A stretch of 64,000 nt of DNA, taken from contig JAFKKL010000007.1 of the NCBI GenBank assembly GCA_017305595.1, positions 1-64,000 of the forward strand, written 5' to 3'. The notes beneath the pieces were generated by a model. It did no database searches. It saw only the letters and a list, made by a program, of their open reading frames with translations, and was not told the DNA's origin. How positions within the stretch are numbered: position 1 is the first letter of the stretch; each line of letters begins with the position of its first letter. The DNA is from Hyphomicrobiales bacterium (GTDB lineage: Bacteria > Pseudomonadota > Alphaproteobacteria > Rhizobiales > Xanthobacteraceae). This document shows positions 1 through 10,764 of the stretch, piece after piece. Both the position numbers and the translations under genes were made by a program.

Positions 1-1037
<1,037 letters not shown>

Positions 1038-1042
1038 TCGTC

Positions 1043-1128
1043 GTCGTGGCCGGACTTGTTCCGGCCATCCGCGCTTGAGGCGTGGCGGCGAAGATGACGT
1101 GGATGCCCGGCACAAGGCCGGGCATGAC
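1043..1128. repeat. Dispersed intergenic palindrome between atpA and atpG
   Basis: Two hairpin units. The first is GGCCGG/CCGGCC at 1048-1066. The second is ATGCCCGGC, loop ACAAG, GCCGGGCAT at 1103-1125. The element starts GTCGTGG and ends CATGAC. The same layout recurs at 25727, 28744, 34196, 43903 and 47125. It sits inside the atp operon and could affect mRNA stability. Confidence 0.7.
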
Positions 1129-1178
1129 GAAATAAGGGTTCGCGACACGGCCAGGCCGGTCGCAAGGGTGAGCTGAGA

Positions 1179-2060
1179 ATGGCTTCTCTAAAAGACATGC
1201 GTGTCCGCATCGCCTCGACCAAGGCGACGCAGAAGATCACCAAGGCCATGCAGATGGTGGCGGCGTCGAAGCTGCGCCGCGCGCAGAGCGCTGCGGAAGC
1301 CGCGCGGCCCTACGCCGAAAAGATGGATTCGGTGATTTCCAACATCGCCAGCGCCGCGACGGGGTCGCCCGGCGGTTCGCCGCTGCTGGTCGGCACCGGC
1401 AAGGATCAGGTGCATCTCTTGCTGGTATGCACCGGCGAGCGCGGCCTGTCCGGCGCGTTCAACTCGGCGATCGTTCGTCTCGCCCGCGAGAAGGCCTACG
1501 CCCTGATGAACCAGGGCAAGGACGTGAAGTTCTTCTGCGTCGGCCGCAAGGGTTACGAGCAGCTTCGCCGCACCTTCGACAAGCAGATCATCGGCAACGT
1601 CGAGCTGCGCTCGGTGCGCCAGCTCGGCTTCGTCAACGCCGAAGACGTCGCCAAGAAGGTGCTGGCGCTGTTCGACGCCGGCGAGTTCGATGTCTGCACG
1701 TTGTTCTATTCGCGCTTCCAGTCGGTGATCTCGCAGGTGCCGACCGCGCAGCAGGTGATTCCGCTGGAGGTCTCAAGCCCCGCCGCGAACGCCACCGCCG
1801 CCAAGACCTCTTACGAATACGAGCCGGAGGAAGACGAAATCCTCTCGGGCCTGTTGCCGCGCAATCTCGCGGTGCAGATCTTCCGCGCCCTGCTGGAGAA
1901 CAACGCTTCCTTCTACGGCGCGCAGATGACCGCGATGGACAACGCCACCCGCAACGCCGGCGAAATGATCCGCAAGCAGACCCTGATCTACAACCGCACC
2001 CGACAGGCGATGATTACGAAGGAACTGATCGAAATCATCTCCGGCGCCGAGGCGGTCTAA
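1179..2060 (+). CDS. atpG: F1 ATP synthase subunit gamma
   Basis: Central rotary shaft of F1, 293 aa, a normal length for bacterial gamma. The N-terminal helix ([20 protein letters not shown]) and the C-terminal helix ([21 protein letters not shown]) form the antiparallel coiled coil that enters the alpha/beta hexamer; both are well conserved. The middle Rossmann-like domain has the GLSGAFNS motif. The start is ATG at 1179 after a GGGTGAG-like site. It lies between atpA and atpD as in the usual alphaproteobacterial atpHAGDC order, although an ohr-like gene is inserted after it. Confidence 0.97.
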   Translation: MASLKDMRVRIASTKATQKITKAMQMVAASKLRRAQSAAEAARPYAEKMDSVISNIASAATGSPGGSPLLVGTGKDQVHLLLVCTGERGLSGAFNSAIVRLAREKAYALMNQGKDVKFFCVGRKGYEQLRRTFDKQIIGNVELRSVRQLGFVNAEDVAKKVLALFDAGEFDVCTLFYSRFQSVISQVPTAQQVIPLEVSSPAANATAAKTSYEYEPEEDEILSGLLPRNLAVQIFRALLENNASFYGAQMTAMDNATRNAGEMIRKQTLIYNRTRQAMITKELIEIISGAEAV

Positions 2061-2077
2061 GTCGAAGGAGACGCAGC

Positions 2078-2482
2078 ATGGCTTATGTCACCAAGGCGAC
2101 GACCAAGGGCGGCCGCAACGGCCGCGCGATGCTCGACAATGGCGGCCTCGCGCTCGCCATGGGCCTGCCCAAGGAAATGGGCGGCGCGGGCGAAGGCCAC
2201 AATCCCGAGCAGTTGTTCGCGCTCGGCTGGTCGGCGTGCTTCGGTCAGGCGGTGCTCGCGCTCGCCAAGAAGCATGGTCTTGACGGTCAAGCCGCTGAAG
2301 TCGGCTGCAACGTCACCATCGACAAGGACGAAGTCAGCTTCGCGCTGAAGGCCGAACTCTCACTGCGCATTCCCGGCGCGGATAAGGAGAAGGTCAAGGC
2401 GCTGCTCGAAGACGCTCACAAGATCTGCCCGTATTCCCGGGCCACACGCAACAACGTGCCGGTGACGCTCAGCGTCCTCTGA
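2078..2482 (+). CDS. Ohr/OsmC-family organic hydroperoxide reductase inside the atp operon
   Basis: 134 aa OsmC-fold protein. These thiol peroxidases reduce organic or fatty-acid hydroperoxides through a Cys pair, with lipoyl proteins as the usual reductant of Ohr. Both active cysteines are visible: Cys54 in WSACFGQAV and Cys117 in HKICPYSRATRNN. Arg17 in NGRAMLDNGG matches the conserved Ohr arginine. The gene has its own site (GAAGGAG) 17 nt after the atpG stop, and atpD starts 28 nt after it, so co-transcription with the ATP synthase genes is very likely. The insertion is odd for an atp operon. Ohr and OsmC subtypes are hard to separate by eye. Confidence 0.88.
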   Translation: MAYVTKATTKGGRNGRAMLDNGGLALAMGLPKEMGGAGEGHNPEQLFALGWSACFGQAVLALAKKHGLDGQAAEVGCNVTIDKDEVSFALKAELSLRIPGADKEKVKALLEDAHKICPYSRATRNNVPVTLSVL

Positions 2483-2498
2483 CACGCGTATTCGTTAA

Positions 2499-3941
<1,443 letters not shown>

Positions 3942-3962
3942 GCCGACCTGCGAAGCTGTGCC

Positions 3963-4050
3963 GTCACCCTGAGGTGCGAGCGCAGCGAGCCTCGAAGGGT
4001 GGCTGCATGTCATCCTTCGAGGGCCGCAACAGCGGCCACCTCAGGATGAC
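3963..4050. repeat. Dispersed intergenic palindrome between atpD and atpC
   Basis: Long imperfect inverted repeat. CACCCTGAGGTG pairs with the later CACCTCAGGATG, and inner arms built on CCTTCGAGG-type segments also pair. The outer ends are GTCA and TGAC. This is a second sequence family with the same GTCA...TGAC ends as the other elements. It separates atpD from atpC within the operon. Confidence 0.65.
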
Positions 4051-4077
4051 GATTGTGCGTTTTGGCGAAGGCTGACC

Positions 4078-4488
4078 ATGGCTACCTTCCACTTTGATCT
4101 TGTCTCTCCTGAAAAGCTCGCCTTCTCCGGCGAGGTCGATCAGGTCGACGTGCCCGGCATCGAGGGCGATTTCGGCGTGCTCGCCGGCCACGCGCCGGTG
4201 GTTGCGGTGATCCGCCCGGGAATCCTCACGGTCATCACCGGTTCGACCCGGCAGAAGGTCATCGTGCTCGGCGGCCTGGCGGAAGTGTCGGAGAACGGCC
4301 TCACCGTGCTCGCCGATGTCGCCACGTCGCTGGAAGAACTCGATCGCGCCGCGTTCGCGAACCAGATCGAAGAGATGGAAGAGAAGCTGAAGAACGGCGA
4401 GCCCGGCCACGAGCTGGACCGCGAGATCGAGCGCCTCGATCACTTCAAGAGCATCCAGACCCAGCTCAATTCGACTGCGATGCACTAA
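4078..4488 (+). CDS. atpC: F1 ATP synthase subunit epsilon
   Basis: 136 aa epsilon subunit, part of the rotor stalk and an inhibitor of ATP hydrolysis. The N-terminal beta sandwich has the typical [20 protein letters not shown] and [15 protein letters not shown] segments. The C-terminal part is the expected helical hairpin ([19 protein letters not shown]). It is the last gene of the cluster and is followed by a strong hairpin at 4494. The repeat at 3963-4050 separates it from atpD. Confidence 0.96.
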   Translation: MATFHFDLVSPEKLAFSGEVDQVDVPGIEGDFGVLAGHAPVVAVIRPGILTVITGSTRQKVIVLGGLAEVSENGLTVLADVATSLEELDRAAFANQIEEMEEKLKNGEPGHELDREIERLDHFKSIQTQLNSTAMH

Positions 4489-4493
4489 CACGT

Positions 4494-4518
4494 TTGGCGC
4501 CGACGCGGTCGGCGCCAA
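4494..4518 (+). terminator. Hairpin at the end of the atp operon
   Basis: Perfect 11-bp stem TTGGCGCCGAC / GTCGGCGCCAA with a GCG loop, starting 6 nt after the atpC stop. There is no clear T tract after it, so the exact mode of termination is uncertain, but its place and strength fit transcript end or 3' end protection. Confidence 0.7.
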
Positions 4519-4628
4519 TTGCCCGGACCATCGACACAGCCTGGACATCGAGGGGGCGCGGGCAAGTCCGTCGGCCCCCTTAATCGTCTCTTGCAAAAAT
4601 CGCAGTCGGCGGTCATGAGAGGGCGTCC

Positions 4629-4718
4629 GGAGGGATGGCCGAGTGGCTTAAGGCGCACGCTTGGAAAGCGTGTGTGCGGGAAACCGTACCGTGGGTTCGA
4701 ATCCCACTCCCTCCGCCA
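4629..4718 (+). tRNA. tRNA-Ser(GGA)
   Basis: Class II tRNA. The acceptor stem GGAGGGA (4629-4635) pairs with TCCCTCC (4708-4714), followed by discriminator G and an encoded CCA. The anticodon loop is CTTGGAAA with anticodon GGA, which reads UCC and UCU. A long variable arm follows, and the T arm is GTGGG TTCGAAT CCCAC. All elements are intact. Confidence 0.96.
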
Positions 4719-4820
4719 CTTCAGAGTCGATGCGGGGAACACCGTTCCCACCGTGGCCCTCCCTTCGCAGTCACACACAAGCACCCTCGGTGGCGGGTTT
4801 TTACGCGCATGATGCGAATG

Positions 4821-6092
4821 TCATCTGTTTGCGCGACGTGCTGTGCACAGATCGAGACGTGCTTCCGGCGGTACCGTTTTATCTTGAGCCATTGGCAAGC
4901 GCAGCGTACCCGCCCAGACCAGCAAGGCGGCGGCGCTGAAGGTGGCTCCGAGCATCGACACGCCGGGCCATCCTGCCTGCGCATAGACCATCGTTGAGGC
5001 GATGGCTCCGATCCCGCTGCCGATCGAATAGAAGACCATATAGCCCCCGACGAGACGACTGCTTGCCGAGGGGTGACGGGCGAAGATGATGCTTTGATTG
5101 GTGACATGAACGGCCTGTACCGCGAGATCGAGCAGAACCACGCCAATCAGGAAAAGAGGCAGCGAAACCGGCAGCATCGCGATCAGTCCCCATGATGTCA
5201 GCAACAGCGCCAGCGACAGGCCGGTTGTCCATTGTCCGAAACCGCGATCCGCAAGCCGGCCTGCACCTGTTGCGGCAATTGCCCCCGCCATGCCGACCAG
5301 ACCGATCAACCCGATCTGGCTATGGGAGTAGGAAAACGGCGGTGTGCTGAGCGGCAGGACCAGCGCCGTCCAGAAGGCGCTTAACGTCGCAAAGATCAGC
5401 AGGGCCAGAAGGCCTCGCACAAATAATATCCTGTCGTGCAGGAATAGAATGGGGATCGAGCGCAGCGTAGCGGCGTAGCTTTCCGTGCTGTTCGGCGAAA
5501 GTTGATGTGGGAGAACGCGCATAAGCAGGCCGACCATTGCCGCCGTCAAAACGGCCGAGGTGAGATAGACCGTGCGCCATCCACCGAGATCGGCGAGCAA
5601 TCCGGCCATGAAGCGGGCGGCAAGGATGCCGATCACGACGCCGCTGGTCACCATGCCGACCGCCTTGCCGCGCTCGGCCGGCGTCGCCAGCGTCGCGGCA
5701 AAGGCGACCAGCACCTGCACCACGACGGCAAGCAGACCCATTGCGGCAAGGCTCGCGAACAGAATCGCTTCGGTGCGTGCGGTAGCAACGGCGACCAGCG
5801 CGACGATCGACAAAAGGCCTTGGCCGATGACGAGGCGGCGGCGGTCGATCAGATCGCCGAGCGGGACGATGAATATCAGCCCCAGCGCGTAGCCGACCTG
5901 CGTCAGCGTCACGACGAGACCGATCGTCGACGGTAAAATTCCGAAATCCTGCGCGATCGAATCAAGCAGCGGCTGGGCGTAGTAGATGTTTGCGACGTTG
6001 AGACCCGCGGTGACGGCAAAGATCAGTATGACGACCCTCGATAGTCCCTTGCCGGTGTCGTGCCGGGGCGCGCTTTCGTTTTCGTGCTGCAT
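4821..6092 (-). CDS. Major facilitator superfamily efflux transporter
   Basis: 423 aa, about 12 hydrophobic segments, in the MFS drug/sugar efflux group (YnfM/arabinose-efflux type). The first helix region has NVANIYYAQPLLDSIAQDFG, and loop 2-3 has the MFS signature GDLIDRRR. I place the start at ATG 6092 because GAGG lies 7 nt upstream; an ATG 15 nt further out has no site. It is divergent from an HxlR regulator, which suggests that the regulator controls it in response to an aromatic or electrophilic compound. The substrate is unknown. Confidence 0.88.
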   Translation of the reverse strand: MQHENESAPRHDTGKGLSRVVILIFAVTAGLNVANIYYAQPLLDSIAQDFGILPSTIGLVVTLTQVGYALGLIFIVPLGDLIDRRRLVIGQGLLSIVALVAVATARTEAILFASLAAMGLLAVVVQVLVAFAATLATPAERGKAVGMVTSGVVIGILAARFMAGLLADLGGWRTVYLTSAVLTAAMVGLLMRVLPHQLSPNSTESYAATLRSIPILFLHDRILFVRGLLALLIFATLSAFWTALVLPLSTPPFSYSHSQIGLIGLVGMAGAIAATGAGRLADRGFGQWTTGLSLALLLTSWGLIAMLPVSLPLFLIGVVLLDLAVQAVHVTNQSIIFARHPSASSRLVGGYMVFYSIGSGIGAIASTMVYAQAGWPGVSMLGATFSAAALLVWAGTLRLPMAQDKTVPPEARLDLCTARRANR

Positions 6093-6141
6093 GGTGTGGC
6101 CTCGCATCCGTCGGATATGATCTGGTTTTATATTGAGACCA

Positions 6142-6179
6142 CTTGTCCTGGTGCGATTCCAGTTCTATTTTAGGACCAG
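6142..6179. promoter_or_regulatory. Candidate operator between MFS and HxlR genes
   Basis: CTTGTCCT (6142-6149) and AGGACCAG (6172-6179) form an inverted pair with 7 of 8 positions matching. Their centres are 30 bp apart, near three helical turns. The place between the divergent genes fits a dimeric winged-helix regulator. Confidence 0.35.
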
Positions 6180-6203
6180 AGTCAGTCTTTGGAGATCGAC
6201 GGC

Positions 6204-6656
6204 ATGGTCAAGCGAGTCAGCCTGTGGGACGCCGGATGTCCGGTTGCGCGTGCGCTGGATGTCATCGGCGACTGGTGGGCGCTGCTCATCATCCGTGACG
6301 CCTTCGATGGCGTGCGACGCTTCGGCGACTTTCAGACGGGACTCGGCATCGCTAAAGGGATGCTGGCGACGCGGCTGCGTGATCTGACCGAGCGCGGCAT
6401 TCTGGAGACTGCGCCGGCGTCCGACGGCACCGCCTATCGCGAATACATTCTGACCGAGAAAGGCCGCGGCCTCTTCCTTGTGGTCGTCGCGTTGCGTCAA
6501 TGGGGCGAGGATTATCTCTATCGTCCGAACCAGCCGAAATCCGCGTTGCTGGAAACCGAAACCGGTGCACCCGTCGCCCGACTTCAATTGCGCGCGCAGA
6601 ACGGCAGGCCCCTGACATGGAGCGATACGCGCGTGAAGAAACCGGAAGGCCGCTGA
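6204..6656 (+). CDS. HxlR-family transcriptional regulator
   Basis: 150 aa winged-helix DNA-binding protein of the HxlR/DUF24 family. The signature is clear: GCPVARALDVIGDWWALLII with the early Cys (residue 12), RRFGDFQTGLGIAKGMLATRLRDL and the wing GILETAPASDGTAYREYILTEKGR. In some family members that N-terminal Cys senses electrophiles or oxidants. I chose ATG 6204, with GGAG 9 nt upstream, over a TTG 15 nt earlier. It is divergent from the MFS gene, which it probably represses or activates. Confidence 0.88.
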   Translation: MVKRVSLWDAGCPVARALDVIGDWWALLIIRDAFDGVRRFGDFQTGLGIAKGMLATRLRDLTERGILETAPASDGTAYREYILTEKGRGLFLVVVALRQWGEDYLYRPNQPKSALLETETGAPVARLQLRAQNGRPLTWSDTRVKKPEGR

Positions 6657-6727
6657 CCGGCGGCCGGCATGGTTCGGCCCCGCCCGCTCATTCGAATGCG
6701 CGCGCGGTTTGACCGACGCGGGCGCAT

Positions 6728-7474
6728 ATGGAACGTTCCTTTCGGGAAGTCACCAGAGCTGCGGAGACGCCGTTGCGCGGTATCGATTTCAGTTCGTGGC
6801 ATAGCCTGCTCCTGACCTTGCTCGGGCTGGCCTTATTCGCCGTCATCAGTATGGGAATCCGTCTGCTGATGATGTTCACGATCCAGCAACGCCGCGAGCG
6901 CATGAACCGCCAGATCAACGAGCGCCTGCGCACATTGATCGCCGCCTACAAGACCCTGGGTGGTTCGTTCACCGGCGATCTCGCGGTCGATCCGGCGCAT
7001 CTGCGCGATTTGCGTCAACGCAGCCCCACCACCGAACCGGACGCGGAACCGGATGACGCGAACGCTCTCGCCGGGGGCGAAACCGGCTCGGATCGCAAGC
7101 GCCGGATTCGCGATGCGGTCGAGGCGGCGCTGTCGGACATCATCCTGCTCGGGACGGAAGATCATGTCCGTCTGGCCGAGCGCGCCGTGCGCGAACTGAT
7201 CGCCGGCCGTCCAGTCCATATCAGCGAACTCGTGGTTTCGCTGCGCGACTTCATTCGCGAGGCGCTTGATCTTGCTCCGATCCCTTCCGATCTCGCGATC
7301 CCGATGCAGGGTCCGGCGCGCCCCTCCAGTGGCGGCGGTCGCGGCAAGGGCGAGGGAGGACTTAAGGGTTCGCGCGGCGGCGGTGGCGGCGGCATGGGCG
7401 CAGGGATGGGAATGGGTGGCGGCGGAATGGGAATGGGCGGCGACGGCTCAGCCCTGTCGGATCATCATCGATAG
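6728..7474 (+). CDS. Membrane-anchored protein with Gly/Met-rich tail, unknown
   Basis: 248 aa. I do not recognise a family. One strong membrane segment lies at about residues 24-50 and is followed by a basic stretch (QQRRERMNRQINERLR). A mostly helical soluble part (about 60-190) contains DAVEAALSDIILLGTEDHVRLAERAVRELIAG split over it. The last 55 residues are almost only Gly, Met, Ser and Ala, with GMGMGGGGMGMGG-type repeats. The Met-rich tail recalls copper(I)-binding low-complexity tails, but this is only a guess. The ribosome site is weak, so the start is not firm. Confidence 0.72.
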   Translation: MERSFREVTRAAETPLRGIDFSSWHSLLLTLLGLALFAVISMGIRLLMMFTIQQRRERMNRQINERLRTLIAAYKTLGGSFTGDLAVDPAHLRDLRQRSPTTEPDAEPDDANALAGGETGSDRKRRIRDAVEAALSDIILLGTEDHVRLAERAVRELIAGRPVHISELVVSLRDFIREALDLAPIPSDLAIPMQGPARPSSGGGRGKGEGGLKGSRGGGGGGMGAGMGMGGGGMGMGGDGSALSDHHR

Positions 7475-7536
7475 GGCCGGGTCGCACGGCGTAAGGTCAT
7501 GCGGGTCAGCAGCGGGAATTGAAAGGCCGTGAGCAG

Positions 7537-7956
7537 ATGAGCAAAACCCGCCCTCCACCGATGCCGGCCGATGTCGCTGCGGCCTTCGATGCGTTTCCGC
7601 CTGTGATCGGTCGCCGCCTGCGCGATATTCGCGGGCTGATTTTCAGAACGGCCGCGCTGACCGACGGCGTCGGGCCGCTCACCGAAACGCTGAAATGGAG
7701 CGAGCCAGCCTATCTCACCGAAGCGTCCGGCAGCGGCACCACGATCCGGCTGGGGTGGTTGCGTCTGTCCGAGGCGCATTGCGCGGTGCTGTTCAACTGC
7801 AAGACCACGTTGGTCGAAGCCTTTCGCGAGCGATTCCCGGATACGTTCACGTATCAAAAAAATCGCGCGCTCCTGCTGCATGCGGCGAAGCCGGTGCCCG
7901 AAACCGAGCTGTCGATCTGTCTCGGCATGGCGCTGACCTACAAAAAGCGACGCTGA
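7537..7956 (+). CDS. DUF1801-domain protein
   Basis: 139 aa. It resembles the DUF1801 (YdhG/YjhX-like) fold: an N-terminal helix (DVAAAFDAFPPVIGRRLRDIR), then ETLKWSEPAYLTE, a hallmark of the family, then a beta region with TIRLGWLRL and CAVLFNCKTTL. The function of this family is not established. ATG 7537 was chosen over an in-frame TTG at 7519. It lies between the Gly/Met-rich membrane protein and dsbB with no obvious link. Confidence 0.78.
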   Translation: MSKTRPPPMPADVAAAFDAFPPVIGRRLRDIRGLIFRTAALTDGVGPLTETLKWSEPAYLTEASGSGTTIRLGWLRLSEAHCAVLFNCKTTLVEAFRERFPDTFTYQKNRALLLHAAKPVPETELSICLGMALTYKKRR

Positions 7957-8037
7957 CCGGTCACCGTGCTGTGATGGCTGTCGTCTCGACAGCAGGCCGC
8001 GTGACGCGATACTTCGTCCGGACATCGAGAGGCTGTG

Positions 8038-8577
8038 ATGATGGTTTCGACCGCCAGACCCGGATTGCTATCGGACGCGACCCGCGCCGCGTCGCGCTAT
8101 GCGGCGTTGATCACCGCGATCGCCGCGCTGACGTTGGGAGGCGCGTGGTTCTTCCAACTGGTGCTCGGCCTGCAACCGTGCCCGCTCTGCCTCGAACAGC
8201 GCTACGCCTATTATCTTGCGATCCCGCTGGCGATCGTGGTGGCGGTCGCGGCGGCGCGCGATGCGCCGCGTTCGCTCATCTATGCAGGCCTATTCGCGCT
8301 GTTGCTGGCGGCGCTCGCCAACGCCGTGCTCGGCGGCTATCACGCGGGCGTCGAATGGAAATGGTGGCCGGGGCCGACCGATTGCAGCGGGCCGGTGGTC
8401 GATCTCGGCAAAGCGGGCGATCTGCTGTCGCGGCTCGATACCGTGAAAGTGGTTCGCTGCGACGAGGTGCAGTGGCGCTTCCTCGGTCTGTCGATGGCCG
8501 GCTACAACGTGCTGATCTCGCTGCTGATGGCGGCGTTGGCGCTGCTCGGCATCAAGCGGCTGTCGTGGCGCGCGTAG
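8038..8577 (+). CDS. DsbB-family disulfide bond formation protein
   Basis: 179 aa, four membrane helices. It reoxidises periplasmic DsbA-type thiol oxidases and passes electrons to quinone. The first redox pair is Cys48-Pro-Leu-Cys51 in LQPCPLCLEQR. The second pair in the periplasmic loop is Cys116 (PTDCSG) and Cys141 (VVRCDEVQW). The C-terminal LSMAGYNVLISL segment is typical of short alphaproteobacterial DsbB. GAGAGG precedes the GTG-ATG-ATG start cluster at 8035-8043; any of the three could be used. A DsbA-like partner is at 12103. Confidence 0.9.
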   Translation: MMVSTARPGLLSDATRAASRYAALITAIAALTLGGAWFFQLVLGLQPCPLCLEQRYAYYLAIPLAIVVAVAAARDAPRSLIYAGLFALLLAALANAVLGGYHAGVEWKWWPGPTDCSGPVVDLGKAGDLLSRLDTVKVVRCDEVQWRFLGLSMAGYNVLISLLMAALALLGIKRLSWRA

Positions 8578-8583
8578 CGCTCG

Positions 8584-9648
8584 TTAATCGTCGGCGTCAA
8601 CCTGCGGACGGTCGAACAGATGGACGATGCCGGGCGTGGCGACGCTGACGAAGACGAAGCGCGCCAGATGATGCGCGCCGACGAACACCGGATCGATGTG
8701 CAGTGTCAGCGCGAGCGCCAGCATCGCGTCCATCGCGCCGGGCGCGAACGCCACCACGATGTCGCTGAAACGCACCTCGGTCATCATGAAGATCGCCGCG
8801 ACGAACAGCGCCGAGATGGCGATGGCGACCGCGAACGAGCCCAGCGCCGCGCCGACATAACGGAGCACCGTGCGTGCCGAGATTTTCGCAAAGCGCGTGC
8901 CGATCAGCGCGCCGATGCCGATCAGCGCTGCGCCGCGCACCTCCGGCGGCAGGCCGCCTTCGATCACGCCTGAGCCGTGCAACAGCGCCGAGCCGAGCAT
9001 GGCGCCGAACATCCAGCTCGCCGTAAACCTGTTCAGCCGTAGCACCCACGCCGCAGCCACTGCGGCCGCGACCATCGCCGCCAGTTCGAGCGGCGAGGCG
9101 ACGGTCGGCTGCATCGCCGGCGGCGCCGGTGTGCTCAAGCCGCCGATCGCCAGCAGCAGCGGCAGCCCCGCCGTGAGAATAATGACGCGCATGGTCTGCA
9201 CCACGGCGATGCCGGCGACGTTGGCATTCTTCTCCGTCGCCAGCATGACGATCTGCGACAGCGCGCCGGGACTTCCCGCGAGTAGCGCCGAGGTGCGGTC
9301 CCAGGCGTGGACGCGTTGCAGGTAGATGCTGCTGCCAAGCGTGGCGCAGAAGGTGGCGAGCGCCAGCAGTGTGATTGTCAGCGGATAGGCGCTCATGTCG
9401 TGCAGCATCTGCCGCGACACCAGCGAGCCGAGCGAAATGCCGAGCAGCACGAGAATTGTTTGCGTCAGCAGCGGCGGCATGCCCAGCGGCCGCCCGGCAA
9501 ACGCCGCGATCGCCACCGTGATCATCGCACCGGAGATCAATCCCCCCGGCAGTTGCAGCCACGCGAACAGCAGACCGCCGCCGATGCCGAGCAGCAGGGT
9601 TTCGAGCGTGTGCAATAATGTCGATCGGCTGGGAAGGGTGAGACGCAT
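8584..9648 (-). CDS. AbrB-family membrane protein (putative transporter)
   Basis: 354 aa, about 10 membrane helices, with the duplicated AbrB architecture (PF05145, formerly mislabelled ammonia monooxygenase). Family hallmarks are LPGGLISGAMI near the N terminus, SPGALSQIVMLA in the middle, and FAPGAMDAMLALAL with the matching loop in the second half. The two pseudo-symmetric halves share the PGAL/PGAM loops. The substrate is unknown. It is convergent with dsbB, with only 6 nt between the ends. Confidence 0.85.
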   Translation of the reverse strand: MRLTLPSRSTLLHTLETLLLGIGGGLLFAWLQLPGGLISGAMITVAIAAFAGRPLGMPPLLTQTILVLLGISLGSLVSRQMLHDMSAYPLTITLLALATFCATLGSSIYLQRVHAWDRTSALLAGSPGALSQIVMLATEKNANVAGIAVVQTMRVIILTAGLPLLLAIGGLSTPAPPAMQPTVASPLELAAMVAAAVAAAWVLRLNRFTASWMFGAMLGSALLHGSGVIEGGLPPEVRGAALIGIGALIGTRFAKISARTVLRYVGAALGSFAVAIAISALFVAAIFMMTEVRFSDIVVAFAPGAMDAMLALALTLHIDPVFVGAHHLARFVFVSVATPGIVHLFDRPQVDADD

Positions 9649-9753
9649 GCGCCGCGATCTATCGCAAATCCCGCCGCCGTCGACAAATGCAGGAAAGTCA
9701 TATGGCGGGCCGGCCAGGGTATGGCTGGTGGAATGGTGAGCCGCGCCAAAATG

Positions 9754-9779
9754 GTCGTCCCCGCTTGTGCGGGGACGAC
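9754..9779. repeat. GTCGTCCCCGC palindrome
   Basis: Perfect 11-bp inverted repeat GTCGTCCCCGC / GCGGGGACGAC with loop TTGT. It lies just downstream of the PsiF-like gene on the minus strand, where it may end or stabilise the transcript. Its ends match the GTC...GAC style of the other dispersed elements. Confidence 0.7.
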
Positions 9780-9809
9780 GCTGACCTCATCCACATAAGA
9801 CGTTGCGAC

Positions 9810-10073
9810 TTACATCGCCTTGCCGCCGTTCTTCTTGCAGGTGGAGCGGAACTTGTGGCGCTCCTTGCCGTGCAGACCCTTGGCGTCAGCCTGCTTGGAG
9901 CATTCCAGCGACACGGCGCTGCGTTCAGTTTTGGCCTTCGGCGCGGTGGTGGTCGCCGGCGCGGTTTTCGCAGCGGGGGCGGTAGCGGGCGCCGTCGATT
10001 GGGCCGAAGCCGGTCCGGCAAGCAGCAAAGCGGCGACGGCGGTGGTGATCGCGAGGGACGTGAACTTGATCAT
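9810..10073 (-). CDS. PsiF-repeat small secreted protein
   Basis: 87 aa. A signal peptide (MIKFTSLAITTAVAALLLAGPASAQ) is followed by an Ala/Pro/Thr-rich linker and one PsiF repeat, with SLECSKQADAKGLHGKERHKFR and STCKKNGGK read together. The two Cys bracket the motif G-L-x-G-K-x-x-x-x-F-R. PsiF is named after a phosphate-starvation protein of E. coli; its function is unknown. Start at ATG 10073, because upstream in-frame codons do not encode a sensible leader. It is divergent from the next gene, which carries a similar Cys-bracketed motif. Confidence 0.85.
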   Translation of the reverse strand: MIKFTSLAITTAVAALLLAGPASAQSTAPATAPAAKTAPATTTAPKAKTERSAVSLECSKQADAKGLHGKERHKFRSTCKKNGGKAM

Positions 10074-10254
10074 GGTGTCACCTACGGGTTGGAGGGGGTT
10101 GGACGGTCGCGCCGCGATGCTGAATGGCCGATGAATAATTCCGGCCGGCAAGAAACATAAATTTGACCGGCCCCGCATGGTCGCCGTTGAAACGGATGTG
10201 GCCTGAGTTAGGATCGGTCGATTTCTTTTGGACGATGATCCGAGGAGAACAGCG

Positions 10255-10737
10255 ATGATCAATCACGTGAAGATGCTCTGTGCGGTGGCGGTCTCCGGCG
10301 TTGCGATGATGTCGGTGACATTGCCGGCGCACGCCCTGACGGCACAGGAATGCAGCGCCAAGTATCAGGCGGCGAAGACGGCCGGCACGCTCAACGGCCA
10401 GAAGTGGAATGACTTCCGCAAGACCCAATGCGCGACCGGCGCAACGGCAGCGGCTCCTGCCGCCGCGCCGGCGGCGACGCCTGCGCCTGCCCCGGCGCCC
10501 AGAACGGCGACGGCACCGAAGCCGGCCGCGGCACCTGCCGCTGTCGGCAATGCCGTCTTCCCCTCGGCGGTCAATCCGAAGTATTCCAAGGAATCCGCCG
10601 GCAAGGCGCGGATGCATACATGTGTCGATCAGTACAACGCCAACAAGGCCACCAATGCCAATGGCGGCCTGAAGTGGATTCAGAAGGGCGGCGGTTACTA
10701 CAGCGAATGCACCAAGCGCCTCAAGGGCGCAGCGTGA
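10255..10737 (+). CDS. Secreted Cys-pair protein with Ala/Pro linker, unknown
   Basis: 160 aa. Signal peptide to about residue 27 (VTLPAHA cleavage). A first Cys-bracketed block holds ECSAKYQAAK and LNGQKWNDFRKTQC. A linker rich in Ala and Pro follows (about residues 62-97), then a second block with HTCVDQYNANKA and YYSECTKRL. The first block resembles the PsiF repeat of the divergent neighbour (Cys ... L-x-G-x-x-W-x-x-F-R-x-x-Cys). GAGGAGA precedes ATG 10255. Function unknown, probably periplasmic. A strong hairpin follows. Confidence 0.85.
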   Translation: MINHVKMLCAVAVSGVAMMSVTLPAHALTAQECSAKYQAAKTAGTLNGQKWNDFRKTQCATGATAAAPAAAPAATPAPAPAPRTATAPKPAAAPAAVGNAVFPSAVNPKYSKESAGKARMHTCVDQYNANKATNANGGLKWIQKGGGYYSECTKRLKGAA

Positions 10738-10764
10738 TCCGTCGTATCATTCTGTAGTTGTTTG

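Noticed and set aside
4781-4803. Possible terminator after tRNA-Ser (ACCC...GGGTTTTT)
   Set aside because: The stem is only about four pairs; the T run is real, but support is too thin to list.
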